DNA of 9,672 bases from Pseudomonadota bacterium (GCA_023434095.1 JAEYTJ010000217.1:1-9672); one strand, 5' to 3'; counted from the first letter of the stretch, positions 1 to 6,886 are shown. Notes: a model not told the origin generated them from the sequence alone. Numbers and translations are program-made.

Positions 1-62
1 AGCTGGTCGTCGACATAGGCCTGCAGATCGTCGCCGGAGACGGGATCAACGGGACGGCTCAT
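1..62 (-). CDS. Anti-sigma factor, N-terminal fragment (partial)
   Basis: Only the first 20 codons are inside the window; the gene continues past position 1. The visible start reads MSRPVDPVSGDDLQAYVDDQ. The stretch DLQAYVDDQ resembles the opening helix of membrane-anchored anti-sigma factors in proteobacteria, where a zinc-binding or similar N-terminal domain holds the ECF sigma factor inactive until a signal arrives. The start is well supported: AGGAGG lies 5 nt before the ATG. The gene begins 17 nt inside the 3' end of the sigma factor gene, the usual arrangement for a co-translated sigma/anti-sigma pair. The identity rests on position and this short peptide; the membrane segment and any HxxxCxxC motif would lie outside the window. 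Confidence 0.6.
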   Translation of the reverse strand, partial: MSRPVDPVSGDDLQAYVDDQ

Positions 63-636
63 CCGTACCTCCTACGATGCGCAGGCGCGCGGGGACGTCG
101 CCCGCGCCGCCCTCTTCCATCGCCCGCAGCGTGGCGCGGGCGCGCGACAGGCGGGACATCAGCGTGCCCTGCGGAATGCCGAGCGTGGCGGCGGCCTCGG
201 CATAGCCGAGCCCCTCGATCGCCACGAGATGCAGGGCCGCGCGCTGTTCCTCGGGCAGCGCCATGAAGGCGTCGCGGACCTGGGCCAGGCGCAGCCGGTG
301 CTCCTGCGCGGGGGCGGCGCTGGTCTCGGCGAGATCGAGGCTGTCGGCCTCGCGCCGGGCTTCGGCGACGCGCGAACGGCGGCGGTCGATGAACACGTTG
401 TGCAGCACCGAGAGCAGCCAGCCCCGCAGCGCCCCGCTGCGCGGCCCCGAACCTCGCGGCGCGTTGCCGGGGGCGGCGCGTTCGGCGTCGAAGCTGCCGC
501 GGCGCTCATAGGCGCGCACCAGCGCGTCGTGCACGAGATCCTCAGCCTCGACGTCGTCGCGCGTCAGCGCGCGGGCATAGCGCCGCATCACGCCGAGCTG
601 GGCCGGCACGTCGAAGGAGGTCTCGTCGCGCGTCAT
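46..636 (-). CDS. ECF-type RNA polymerase sigma factor
   Basis: A 196-aa sigma-70 family protein of the extracytoplasmic-function type, which directs RNA polymerase to stress-responsive promoters. Region 2 is visible at about residues 15-85, with the DVEAEDLVHDALVRAYER helix near 28-45 and the promoter-melting segment RGWLLSVLHNVFIDRRR at 71-87. Region 4 occupies about 118-172, with LPEEQRAALHLVAIEGLGYA leading into the helix-turn-helix AAATLGIPQGTLMSRLSRAR. There is no region 1 or 3, as expected for ECF factors. A Gly/Pro/Arg-rich insertion at about residues 50-69 splits region 2, where most ECF proteins have only a few residues. The ATG at 636 was chosen because the conserved region begins about 15 residues later; the open frame extends far upstream, but that part has no sigma-like sequence. 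The probable anti-sigma gene overlaps its 3' end, so the sigma factor is likely controlled by that partner. Its stress signal cannot be read from the sequence. Confidence 0.88.
   Translation of the reverse strand: MTRDETSFDVPAQLGVMRRYARALTRDDVEAEDLVHDALVRAYERRGSFDAERAAPGNAPRGSGPRSGALRGWLLSVLHNVFIDRRRSRVAEARREADSLDLAETSAAPAQEHRLRLAQVRDAFMALPEEQRAALHLVAIEGLGYAEAAATLGIPQGTLMSRLSRARATLRAMEEGGAGDVPARLRIVGGTDEPSR
68..73 (-). promoter_or_regulatory. Strong ribosome binding site of the anti-sigma gene
   Basis: On the minus strand this reads AGGAGG, followed by TACGG and then the ATG at 62. It is a near-perfect Shine-Dalgarno sequence lying inside the sigma factor coding sequence. The sigma gene itself has only a weak match before its start, so the anti-sigma factor may be translated at least as well as the sigma factor. 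Confidence 0.7.
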
Positions 637-652
637 GTTCCGTATACGGAGC
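637..652. promoter_or_regulatory. Near-palindrome abutting the sigma factor start codon
   Basis: The sequence GTTCCGTATACGGAGC contains a perfect 12-bp palindrome, TCCGTATACGGA, at 639-650. One more matching pair (637/652) follows after a single mismatch. It lies directly against the sigma factor ATG, where it could be an operator or could shape the translation start. A second TTCCG follows at 655-659, which on the minus strand gives two GGAAC words about 17 nt apart. GGAAC is a typical ECF -35 word, but no convincing -10 follows at the right distance. Function is inferred from placement only. Confidence 0.3.
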
Positions 653-889
653 CGTTCCGGTTTCTCATCCCGCGCATGGCAGATATTTTTTCGCGAACCC
701 CGGCATAACCCGACGACGGCCGCGCCGCCGTTCACAACGGCGAAAGCCTCGTGCCGGCGCGTGCTGCGGCGCACCCATGCAGAGAAAGGGGAGGCGCCCT
801 TCCGCCGGCGCGCTTGCCGCCCCCGGCGGCGCGGGCCTAACTGGCCGCGGCGCCGGGAGACGGCGCGGGCGCAGGAAGGGACGACCAAG

Positions 890-2080
890 GTGCAGCAGAC
901 AGGCGACGGCTCCGGCGTCCTCCCCGCGCTCGCGGCGCAGGCGGACGAACTCACCGCTTGGCGGCGCGAACTGCACGCCATGCCGGAAACCGCCTTCGAG
1001 GAGCATCGCACCTCGGCGTTCGTTGCCGCCAAGCTGGAGAGCTTCGGACTGCCGGTGCGGCGCGGCCTCGCCGGCACGGGGCTGGTGGCGACGCTGCGGG
1101 GGCGGCGGGGCGACGGGCCGGCGATCGGCCTGCGCGCCGACATGGACGCGCTCGACATCCATGAGGCGACCAACCTGCCCTGGCGCTCCGACACGCCCGG
1201 CAAGATGCACGCCTGCGGCCATGACGGGCACATGGCCATGCTGCTCGCCGCCGCCCGCCATCTCAGCGGAAATCCGGATTTCGCCGGCACGGTGCATTTC
1301 ATCTTTCAGCCCGCCGAGGAGAACGAGGGCGGAGGCAGGGTGATGGTCGACGAGGGACTGTTCGAGCATTTTCCCATGCAGGGGGTCTATGGCCTGCACA
1401 ACTGGCCGAACGCGCCCTTCGGCACCTTTCTCGGCCGGCCGGGCGCGATGTTCGCCGCCTTCGACATTTTCGAGGTGCGGGTGCTGGGGCGCGGCGCCCA
1501 TGCCGCCATGCCCCAGCGCGGCATCGATCCGGTGCTCGCCGCCTCCCATATCGTGACCCAGCTGCAGGCCATCGTCGCCCGCGCCGTGAACCCGCAGGAG
1601 GCGGCGGACGTCACCGTCACCCAGATCCATGGCGGCGACACCTGGAACGTCATTCCCGACGAGGTGGTGCTGCGCGGCACGGCGCGCACCTTCTCGCCCG
1701 CGGTGCGCGATCTCGTGGAGGCCCGTTTCCGCGCCATCGTCGAGGGGGTCTGCGCCGCGCAGGGCGCGCAGGCGGACATCCGCTACGAGCGGCGCTATCC
1801 CTCGCTGGTGAACCACGCGGCCGAGTTCGGCCACGCGCTGGCGGCGGCGCGCGCCACGGCGGGCGACCAGGTCGACGCGGCTTTCGAGCCGATCATGGCG
1901 GCGGAGGATTTCGCCTACTTGCTGGAAGCGGTGCCCGGCGCCTATCTCTGCCTCGCCAGCGGGCCGGGGCCGAACCTGCACAACGCCGCCTACGACTTCA
2001 ACGACGCGCTGCTGCCGGTGGGCGCCAGCTACTGGGTGCATCTGGTGCAGGGCCTGCTCGGGCCGGCGGCGCGCGGGTGA
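890..2080 (+). CDS. M20D-type amidohydrolase (hippurate / N-acyl amino acid hydrolase family)
   Basis: A 396-aa cytoplasmic metallopeptidase-fold enzyme that hydrolyses amide bonds of N-acyl or aryl-conjugated amino acids. The M20D motifs occur in order: RADMDALD at 82-89, HACGHDGH at 107-114, PAEEN with catalytic and metal-binding Glu143/Glu144, GLHNWP at 168-173, the dimerisation-domain HAAMP at 204-208, MAAEDF at 336-341, and LHNAAYDF near the C-terminus with His364. By family analogy, Cys109, His111, Glu144, His170 and His364 would bind the metal pair. The start is the GTG at 890, preceded by AGGAAGGG at 873-880. It gives the family's usual length, while the open frame back to 635 is Arg-rich and not family-like. 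The MFS gene follows after 22 nt, suggesting an operon that imports and cleaves, or exports, an amide-linked compound. The exact substrate (hippurate, indoleacetyl-amino acid or other) cannot be told. There is no signal peptide. Confidence 0.88.
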   Translation: MQQTGDGSGVLPALAAQADELTAWRRELHAMPETAFEEHRTSAFVAAKLESFGLPVRRGLAGTGLVATLRGRRGDGPAIGLRADMDALDIHEATNLPWRSDTPGKMHACGHDGHMAMLLAAARHLSGNPDFAGTVHFIFQPAEENEGGGRVMVDEGLFEHFPMQGVYGLHNWPNAPFGTFLGRPGAMFAAFDIFEVRVLGRGAHAAMPQRGIDPVLAASHIVTQLQAIVARAVNPQEAADVTVTQIHGGDTWNVIPDEVVLRGTARTFSPAVRDLVEARFRAIVEGVCAAQGAQADIRYERRYPSLVNHAAEFGHALAAARATAGDQVDAAFEPIMAAEDFAYLLEAVPGAYLCLASGPGPNLHNAAYDFNDALLPVGASYWVHLVQGLLGPAARG

Positions 2081-2102
2081 GGGAAGCGAGAGTGCGCGTG
2101 TC

Positions 2103-3329
2103 GTGACCGCCGGTTCCTCCTCCGCGCCGCCCAATGGGCGCACGCCCTTCATCGTCGGGCTCGGCATGGCGCAGCTCTGCTCCTGGGGCAGCCTTTATTA
2201 CAGCTTCCCGCAGATCGCCCAGGCGATGGGCGCGGATCTCGGCTGGTCGAAGGCGGAGCTCTACGGCGCCGCCACGCTCGGCCTGGGGCTGGCGGGCCTC
2301 GCCGCCTATCCCGTCGGGGCCGCCATCGACCGCGGCCATGGCCGGGCGATCATGGCCGGCGCGTCGCTGCTGGCGGGGCTTCTTCTGGCACTGTGGTCGC
2401 AGGTGGCGAGCCTCGCCTTGTTCTATGTCGTGGTGGCCGGCATCGGCGCGGTGCAGGCGGCGACGCTCTACGAGCCGGCCTTCGCCGTGGTGGCGCGGCG
2501 GGCGGGGCCGCTGCGCGCGCGACCGGGCATCACCGCCCTCACTTTATGGGGCGGCTTCGCCTCCACCGTGTTCATTCCGCTGATCCAGCTTCTTCTCGAC
2601 GCCTTCGGCTGGCGCGGCACGCTGCTGGTGCTGGCGGCGATCAATATCGGGCTCTGCGCGACGGCGAACTTCCTCTCGGCCGGCAGCGGGCGCGACCTGC
2701 CGCCGGCGCGCCCGCATCCGGCCGGAGGGCCGTCCTCGGTGGTCGGCGCCGTGATCCGCCAGAAGGTGTTCTGGGCGCTGGCGGTGGCCTTCACCGCCTA
2801 TGCCGCGATGTTCTCCGGCTTCACCTTCCACATGTACCCGCTGCTGGTGGAGCGCGGGTTCGACACCGCCACCGTGGTCGCCGCCATCGCCTTCATCGGC
2901 CCGGCGCAGGTTGCGGGGCGCATCCTCGTCACGCTGCTGGCGCCGCGCGCGCCGGTGCGGGTGGTCGGCTCGGTGATCGTGGCGGTGTTCCCGCTGGCCT
3001 TCCTGGCGCTGGAGCTGATCCCGCCGGATTTCGTCTATGTCGCGCTGTTCGCCCTCGCCTATGGCTCGGTCAACGGCATCATCACCATCGTGCGCGGGCT
3101 GGTGGTGCCGGAACTGCTGACAAGGCGGTCCTATGGCGCGGTGAACGGCGCGCTCTCCGTGCCGGCGACCTTCTCCCGCGCGCTGGCGCCGGCCGGGATG
3201 GCGGCGTTGTGGACCGCCACCGGCTCCTATGACGCGGTGCTGTTCGCGGTGATCGCCCTTGCCACGCTCCTCGCGCTGGGCTTCTGGAGCGCGGCCGCCC
3301 TCGCCCGGCCGCTGGAGGAGACGGATTAG
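2103..3329 (+). CDS. MFS transporter
   Basis: A 408-aa inner-membrane permease of the major facilitator superfamily with about twelve hydrophobic segments and a central hydrophilic loop near residues 196-218 (AGSGRDLPPARPHPAGG). The loop between helices 2 and 3 carries GAAIDRGHGR at 72-81, a good match to MFS signature motif A. Helix 1 starts at about residue 14. The GTG at 2103 was kept because the next in-frame ATG, at 2166, would delete part of helix 1; no strong ribosome binding site sits at normal distance, and GGGAAG lies about 16 nt upstream. The gene is 22 nt behind the M20 hydrolase and is probably co-transcribed with it, so its cargo may be the hydrolase's substrate or product. The last 4 nt overlap the end of the convergent TauE-like gene. 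Substrate and direction of transport are unknown. Confidence 0.88.
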   Translation: MTAGSSSAPPNGRTPFIVGLGMAQLCSWGSLYYSFPQIAQAMGADLGWSKAELYGAATLGLGLAGLAAYPVGAAIDRGHGRAIMAGASLLAGLLLALWSQVASLALFYVVVAGIGAVQAATLYEPAFAVVARRAGPLRARPGITALTLWGGFASTVFIPLIQLLLDAFGWRGTLLVLAAINIGLCATANFLSAGSGRDLPPARPHPAGGPSSVVGAVIRQKVFWALAVAFTAYAAMFSGFTFHMYPLLVERGFDTATVVAAIAFIGPAQVAGRILVTLLAPRAPVRVVGSVIVAVFPLAFLALELIPPDFVYVALFALAYGSVNGIITIVRGLVVPELLTRRSYGAVNGALSVPATFSRALAPAGMAALWTATGSYDAVLFAVIALATLLALGFWSAAALARPLEETD

Positions 3330-4084
3330 CCCGCGAGCATCCCTGTCGCGCCGTCATGGACGAGCTTCAGCGAGATGAGGAACAGCGCTCCCATCACCAG
3401 CCGGTAGAACAGCTTCTCGGGCAGGCGCCGGGTGAGCCAGACGCCGGCGAAGGTCGCCGCCACCGCCACCGGCATCAGCGCCGCGGTGACGGTGAGATTG
3501 GCCGGGTTGAGCTGGCCGAGCGCGCCATAGGGGATGAGCTTGATGGCGTTGATGGCGGCGAAGGTCAGCGTCGTGGTGCCGGCATAGACCATCTTTGGCA
3601 GGCGCTGCGGCACCACATACATCTGGTAGGGCGGCGCGCCCCCGTGGCTGACGAAGCTGGTGAAGCCGGAGACCGCGCCCCAGAACACCCCCCGCGGCAC
3701 GTCCGCCGGGCGCGCCGCCGCGCCCGCCCCGCCGAGCCAGCGGATGATGCAGAAGGCGAGGCCGATCAGACCGACGATCAGCATTACCTCGGCGTCGGTG
3801 ACGATGGAGGCGGTGGCCCAGCCGATGCCGATGCCGAGCGTGGCGGCGGGAATGAGGATGGCGAGGTTGCGCCCGGAGAATTCCCGCCGGTACGCCCAGA
3901 CGCCGAACATGTCGCTGACCACATAGACCGGCAGCAGAAGGCCGGCGGCGGTCACCGGCGACATGAACAGCGCCATGGTCGGCACCGCCAGCGAGCCGAT
4001 CATCGGCACGCCGCCCTTGCTCATGCCGACGAAGAAGGCCGCGAGGCCGGCGGCAAGGGCGAAACCGAGATCGGGCACGAACAT
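3326..4084 (-). CDS. TauE/SafE family permease (sulfite/organosulfur exporter-like)
   Basis: A 252-aa integral membrane protein of about eight hydrophobic segments in two related halves. The first half has FFVGMSKGG at residues 17-25 and the second GFTSFVSHGGAPP at 140-152. These paired Gly-rich motifs at corresponding points are characteristic of the TauE/SafE (former DUF81) family. Characterised members export sulfite, sulfoacetate or related anions, but most are of unknown substrate, and nothing nearby points to sulfur metabolism. Its length is normal for the family. The start is the ATG at 4084, which places helix 1 immediately after a short N-terminus; no clear Shine-Dalgarno sequence precedes it. 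A strong hairpin lies 19-41 nt upstream, between this gene and tal. Its TAA stop interlocks with the TAG stop of the convergent MFS gene in the word TTAG. Confidence 0.87.
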   Translation of the reverse strand: MFVPDLGFALAAGLAAFFVGMSKGGVPMIGSLAVPTMALFMSPVTAAGLLLPVYVVSDMFGVWAYRREFSGRNLAILIPAATLGIGIGWATASIVTDAEVMLIVGLIGLAFCIIRWLGGAGAAARPADVPRGVFWGAVSGFTSFVSHGGAPPYQMYVVPQRLPKMVYAGTTTLTFAAINAIKLIPYGALGQLNPANLTVTAALMPVAVAATFAGVWLTRRLPEKLFYRLVMGALFLISLKLVHDGATGMLAG

Positions 4085-4102
4085 GTGGGGGACCGCAAGG
4101 GC

Positions 4103-4125
4103 GGGAGGAGGGCGACCCTCCTCCC
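4103..4125 (-). terminator. Perfect 10-bp GC-rich hairpin between tal and the TauE-like gene
   Basis: The arms GGGAGGAGGG (4103-4112) and CCCTCCTCCC (4116-4125) are perfectly complementary around a 3-nt loop. The hairpin begins 53 nt after the tal stop codon and ends 18 nt before the TauE-like start. There is no T tract on either side, so it would be a non-canonical terminator of tal or an attenuator for the downstream permease gene. As minus-strand RNA the 5' arm is Shine-Dalgarno-like and the 3' arm anti-Shine-Dalgarno-like, but the 5' arm is too far from the ATG at 4084 to serve as its ribosome site. Confidence 0.5.
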
Positions 4126-4178
4126 CGGGACGTGTCGGGTTGTTTCGGCGCGCGGCCGCCCGGCTCAGGCGGCCGGCA

Positions 4179-5150
4179 TCACGCCGCCTTGGCGCCGTCG
4201 AGCCGCTTGGCGACCAGCCCGCGCAGCGTGCGCAGGTCCTTCACGAAGTGGCGGATGCCGTCGGAGAGCTTTTCCGTCGCCATCTGGTCCTCGTTGAGGG
4301 CGAAGCGGAACGCCTTCTCGTCGAGATGCAGCCGCTCGGGCGCGCCTTCCGTGTTGGCCGGGTCGAGCTTGCGCGGCAGGTCGCCCTCGGCGGCGGCGAG
4401 TTCGTCGAGCAGCGAAGGGCCGATGGTCAGGCGGTCGCAGCCGGCCAGCGCCTCGATCTCACCGGTGTTGCGGAAGGAGGCGCCCATGACGACGGTCGCG
4501 ATGCCGTGCTTCTTGTAATAGGCGTAGATCTGCCGCACCGAAACGACGCCGGGGTCGGTCTCGGCGGTGAACGGGCCCTCGCCCGCCGCCACGTGCCAGT
4601 CAAGGATGCGCCCGCCGAAGGGCGAGATCAGGAACGCGCCCGCATCCGCCGCCGCCGCCGCCTGGGCGAGCGAGAACAGCAGGGTGAGGTTGCAGTCGAT
4701 GCCTTCCTTCTGCAGCACTTCCGCCGCGCGGATGCCCTCCCAGGTGGAGGCGATCTTGATGAGAATGCGCTCGCGCCCGACGCCGCGCTCCTCATAGGAC
4801 TTGATGAAGGCCCGCGCCTTGGCGAGCGTCGCCTGGGTGTCGAAGGAGAGGTCGGCATCCACCTCGGTGGAGACGCGGCCGGGGACGATCTTCGACAGTT
4901 CGGCGCCGAAGTTCAGTGCCAGCCGGTCGCAGGTGGCGTCCACCACCGCCTCGGAGGCTGCGCCCTGCCGCCGGCCCCAGTCGATTGCCTCGTCGACGAG
5001 GCCGGCATAGGCGGACATTTCGGCGGCCTTGAGCAGCAGCGTCGGGTTGGTCGTGCAGTCCTGCGGCTTCAGGCGGCGCACCGTCTCGATGTCGCCGGTG
5101 TCGGAAACGACCACGGTCATGGCACGCAGTTGGTCGAGCTTGGAGGGCAT
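4179..5150 (-). CDS. tal: Transaldolase, TalB type
   Basis: A 323-aa cytoplasmic enzyme of the non-oxidative pentose phosphate pathway. It moves a dihydroxyacetone unit from sedoheptulose 7-phosphate to glyceraldehyde 3-phosphate, giving erythrose 4-phosphate and fructose 6-phosphate. Starting at the ATG at 5150, the catalytic residues fall at the same numbers as in E. coli TalB: Asp17 in DTGD, Asn35 in CTTNPTLLLKA, Glu96 in VSTEVDADLSFDT, and the Schiff-base Lys132 in RILIKIASTWEGIRAA. This agreement strongly supports both the function and the chosen start; an upstream in-frame start at 5204 would add 18 unlike residues. The length matches the roughly 317-residue classical subfamily rather than the short fructose-6-phosphate aldolase type. 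A modest GAGAGA ribosome site lies about 9 nt upstream. The gene is divergent from the CYTH-like gene and is followed by a strong hairpin. Confidence 0.96.
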   Translation of the reverse strand: MPSKLDQLRAMTVVVSDTGDIETVRRLKPQDCTTNPTLLLKAAEMSAYAGLVDEAIDWGRRQGAASEAVVDATCDRLALNFGAELSKIVPGRVSTEVDADLSFDTQATLAKARAFIKSYEERGVGRERILIKIASTWEGIRAAEVLQKEGIDCNLTLLFSLAQAAAAADAGAFLISPFGGRILDWHVAAGEGPFTAETDPGVVSVRQIYAYYKKHGIATVVMGASFRNTGEIEALAGCDRLTIGPSLLDELAAAEGDLPRKLDPANTEGAPERLHLDEKAFRFALNEDQMATEKLSDGIRHFVKDLRTLRGLVAKRLDGAKAA

Positions 5151-5175
5151 GGCGCTATCTCTCTTCTCGCGGGAA

Positions 5176-5192
5176 AGGACCCCCGTGGTCCT
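5176..5192. promoter_or_regulatory. Short inverted repeat in the tal leader
   Basis: AGGACC and GGTCCT form perfect 6-bp arms around a 5-nt spacer, 26-42 nt upstream of the tal start in the 216-nt divergent region shared with the CYTH-like gene. It could be an operator or a leader hairpin. At this size and GC content chance is a real alternative. I see no convincing promoter boxes in the rest of this region. Confidence 0.25.
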
Positions 5193-5366
5193 GACCGCAG
5201 GCACGGAGCGATGGATCGGCTTCGTTGGACCACATTTGGGGCGCTGTCTTCAAGGTGCGCGATCGATGACGCGCGTGTGACGTCGTCTGCCGCACGGCCT
5301 TGTGGAGGCTTCGCGAGAGGCGTAAATCTCTCATCCCGGCGTGCGGCTGGGCCAGCGGGACCTTCC

Positions 5367-6209
5367 ATGGACGACATTCACTACCGCGAATACAAAATCC
5401 TGCTCCGCCCGGAGCGCTTCTTCGATCCGCACCAGTTCGAGGTCTACTGGCACAAGCTGGGCCTGATCGCCCCCGAGTTCAAGGTCGAGGTGACGACCAA
5501 CAAGGACGGCTTCAAGCGCCAGGTGCGCGAAGTGCTGTTCTACGACACGCCCGATTACGCCCTTTATCGAAACGCCTTCATCCTGCGCAAGCGCACCTTC
5601 TACACCGATGGCTGGCCCGAGCCGGAGCACGAGCTGACGCTGAAGTTCCGCCATCCCGATCTTGCGGTGGCGGCGGCGGTGGATGTCGTCCCGCATCTGA
5701 GCGGCCATGCCGACATCAAGTTCAAGGAAGAGCTGCTGCCGCTGAAGGACAGCCTGGGCGGCATGCGCTCGCTCTACTCGCACAATTGCGTGCTGCTCAG
5801 CCCCGGGCTGGTGCTGGACGCCGGGCTGGAGCGCATCACCACCGTGTTTCCCGAACTCGCGGAACACTGCCCGGCCGACAGCGCGGCGACCATCTCGCTG
5901 GTCAACAACCTGCCCGTCGAGGAGGTGCAGGTGAATGTCGGCTCGTTCGACTTCGGCCACGGGCTGCTCGCCAAGGCGACGATCTCGGTATGGCGCGACC
6001 GGGCGACCGAGAGCTCCATTATCGGCGAGTTCGCCTTCCAGGCGAAGTTCGACCGCTACGACGCGCTGCATGCCAAGGCGCTGGCGCGCTCGGAGGAGTT
6101 CTTCAAGGCGGCGCAGACCCAGGCGCCGGAATGGGTGAAGCTCGGCGCGACCAAGACGGCGCTGGTCTACAATTTCGGCAAGCAACTCGTGGCCAGCCAC
6201 GAGGGTTGA
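5367..6209 (+). CDS. CYTH-like (triphosphate tunnel fold-like) protein of unknown function
   Basis: A 280-aa soluble protein without signal peptide or membrane segments. The centre resembles CYTH proteins: VLFYDTPDYALYRNAFILRK at residues 56-75 matches the usual pattern of a Tyr-Phe-Asp-Thr-Pro turn followed by a basic Leu-Arg-Lys strand. Alternating charged strands follow, ELTLKFR (89-95) and KFKEE (118-122), and later ISVWRDR (206-212) and EFAFQAKFD (221-229). CYTH enzymes bind triphosphates and divalent metal inside a beta tunnel. The usual N-terminal ExExK motif is only partly present (YREYK, residues 6-10), so the fold assignment is plausible but catalysis is uncertain. The ATG at 5367 begins the first beta strand (DIHYREYKILL); the preceding ribosome site is weak (GCGGGA). 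The chromate transporter genes begin 35 nt downstream on the same strand, so co-transcription is likely. A different Rhizobiales-specific family with a similar strand pattern remains possible. Confidence 0.72.
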   Translation: MDDIHYREYKILLRPERFFDPHQFEVYWHKLGLIAPEFKVEVTTNKDGFKRQVREVLFYDTPDYALYRNAFILRKRTFYTDGWPEPEHELTLKFRHPDLAVAAAVDVVPHLSGHADIKFKEELLPLKDSLGGMRSLYSHNCVLLSPGLVLDAGLERITTVFPELAEHCPADSAATISLVNNLPVEEVQVNVGSFDFGHGLLAKATISVWRDRATESSIIGEFAFQAKFDRYDALHAKALARSEEFFKAAQTQAPEWVKLGATKTALVYNFGKQLVASHEG

Positions 6210-6244
6210 ACCCTTCCGCCGGCGCCTCTCGGGAACCGCCCCGC

Positions 6245-6886
6245 ATGACCCCTTCTCCCCCGCCCGGGCCGGGCGCCGCCGCCAATGGCGAGCCGCCCGC
6301 CCCCTATGCGCTGCCGCGCGGCGTGCCGTTGTGGGAGATCTTCGTCACCTTCCTGTTCATCGGCGCCATCAGCTTCGGCGGCGGCGTGGTGGCCTATCTC
6401 AGGGCCACGCTGGTGCTGAAGAAGGGCTGGCTCGACGAGGAGCATTTCCTCTCGGCGCTGGAAATCTCCCAGGCTTTGCCGGGCCTCAACGCCACCAATA
6501 TGAGCATCATCGTCGGCGACCGGCTGCGCGGCGTGGCCGGCGCCATCGTCGCCTTCACCGGCATGACGCTGCCCGGCGGCAGCATGGTGCTGGCGCTCGG
6601 CGTCGCCTATGCCGCCAACGCCCACAACCCCTATGTCAACGCCGCGCTGGTCGGTGTCGGCGCGGCGGCGGTGGGCATGCTCTCGGCGGTGACCCTGCAG
6701 ATCGGCCGCAAGCAGCTCAATCAGGTGCTCAACGTCGCCATCATCGCCGCCACGATACTGATGGTGAGCGTCCTGCACATCTCGCTGGTGTGGGTGCTCC
6801 TGACCGTCGGGCCGGTGGCGGTGTTCCTGTTCCGCCCGCGCAAGACGGCGGGCGACGCGGATGCGCGCGAGGGAGAAGCCCCATGA
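6245..6886 (+). CDS. Chromate transporter, first half (short-chain CHR protein)
   Basis: A 213-aa membrane protein comprising a single CHR domain. After a Pro-rich cytoplasmic tail (residues 1-25), the domain begins at PLWEIFVTFLFIGAISFGGG (28-47) and continues with GWLDEEHFLSALEISQALPG (61-80) and NMSIIVGDRLRG (85-96); about six hydrophobic segments follow. Full-length ChrA has two such domains and exports chromate; short-chain members work as pairs encoded by adjacent genes. The usual QxxPGP signature is QALPGLN here, with Leu for the second Pro, as is common for one member of a pair. The ATG at 6245 follows the CYTH-like gene by 35 nt, and the stop overlaps the start of the second half in ATGA. 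Many CHR proteins carry other anions or have unknown substrates, so chromate resistance is a family-based inference. It is probably not a broken full-length gene, because the junction is a clean coupled stop/start. Confidence 0.87.
   Translation: MTPSPPPGPGAAANGEPPAPYALPRGVPLWEIFVTFLFIGAISFGGGVVAYLRATLVLKKGWLDEEHFLSALEISQALPGLNATNMSIIVGDRLRGVAGAIVAFTGMTLPGGSMVLALGVAYAANAHNPYVNAALVGVGAAAVGMLSAVTLQIGRKQLNQVLNVAIIAATILMVSVLHISLVWVLLTVGPVAVFLFRPRKTAGDADAREGEAP

Noticed and set aside
850..866. GCGCCG/CGGCGC inverted repeat before the M20 hydrolase start
   Set aside because: Six-base GC-only arms are common by chance in DNA of this composition and nothing else supports a function.
635..889. Earlier start for the M20 hydrolase at 635
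   Set aside because: The added 85 residues are Arg-rich and unlike any M20 N-terminus, and they would overlap the sigma factor's first codon and upstream region; the GTG at 890 has a ribosome site and gives normal length.
665..2167. A 500-codon open frame on the minus strand opposite the M20 hydrolase
   Set aside because: It is antisense to a gene with complete catalytic motifs. The translation is rich in His, Arg and Gly without domain structure, as expected from the complement of high-GC coding DNA.
3356..4297. A 313-codon plus-strand frame opposite the TauE-like gene
   Set aside because: It is the complement of a membrane protein and reads as repetitive His/Arg/Glu/Asp-rich sequence with no domain.
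5225..5253. TTGGAC followed 17 nt later by CTTCAA as a promoter for the CYTH-like gene
   Set aside because: The -35 word is good but the -10 word is a poor match, and a single good hexamer is expected by chance in this region.
3963..5366. A long upstream extension of the CYTH-like reading frame through the tal locus
   Set aside because: The stretch is antisense to tal and part of the TauE-like gene, low in family-like sequence, and the CYTH-like strands begin only at the ATG at 5367.
5300..6244. A long upstream extension of the first chromate transporter frame
   Set aside because: It overlaps the CYTH-like gene in another frame and is Arg/Gly/Ala-rich. The conserved CHR domain starts after the ATG at 6245.
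6167..6778. A 203-codon minus-strand frame opposite the first chromate transporter
   Set aside because: It is Asp/His/Arg-rich shadow coding antisense to clear CHR motifs.
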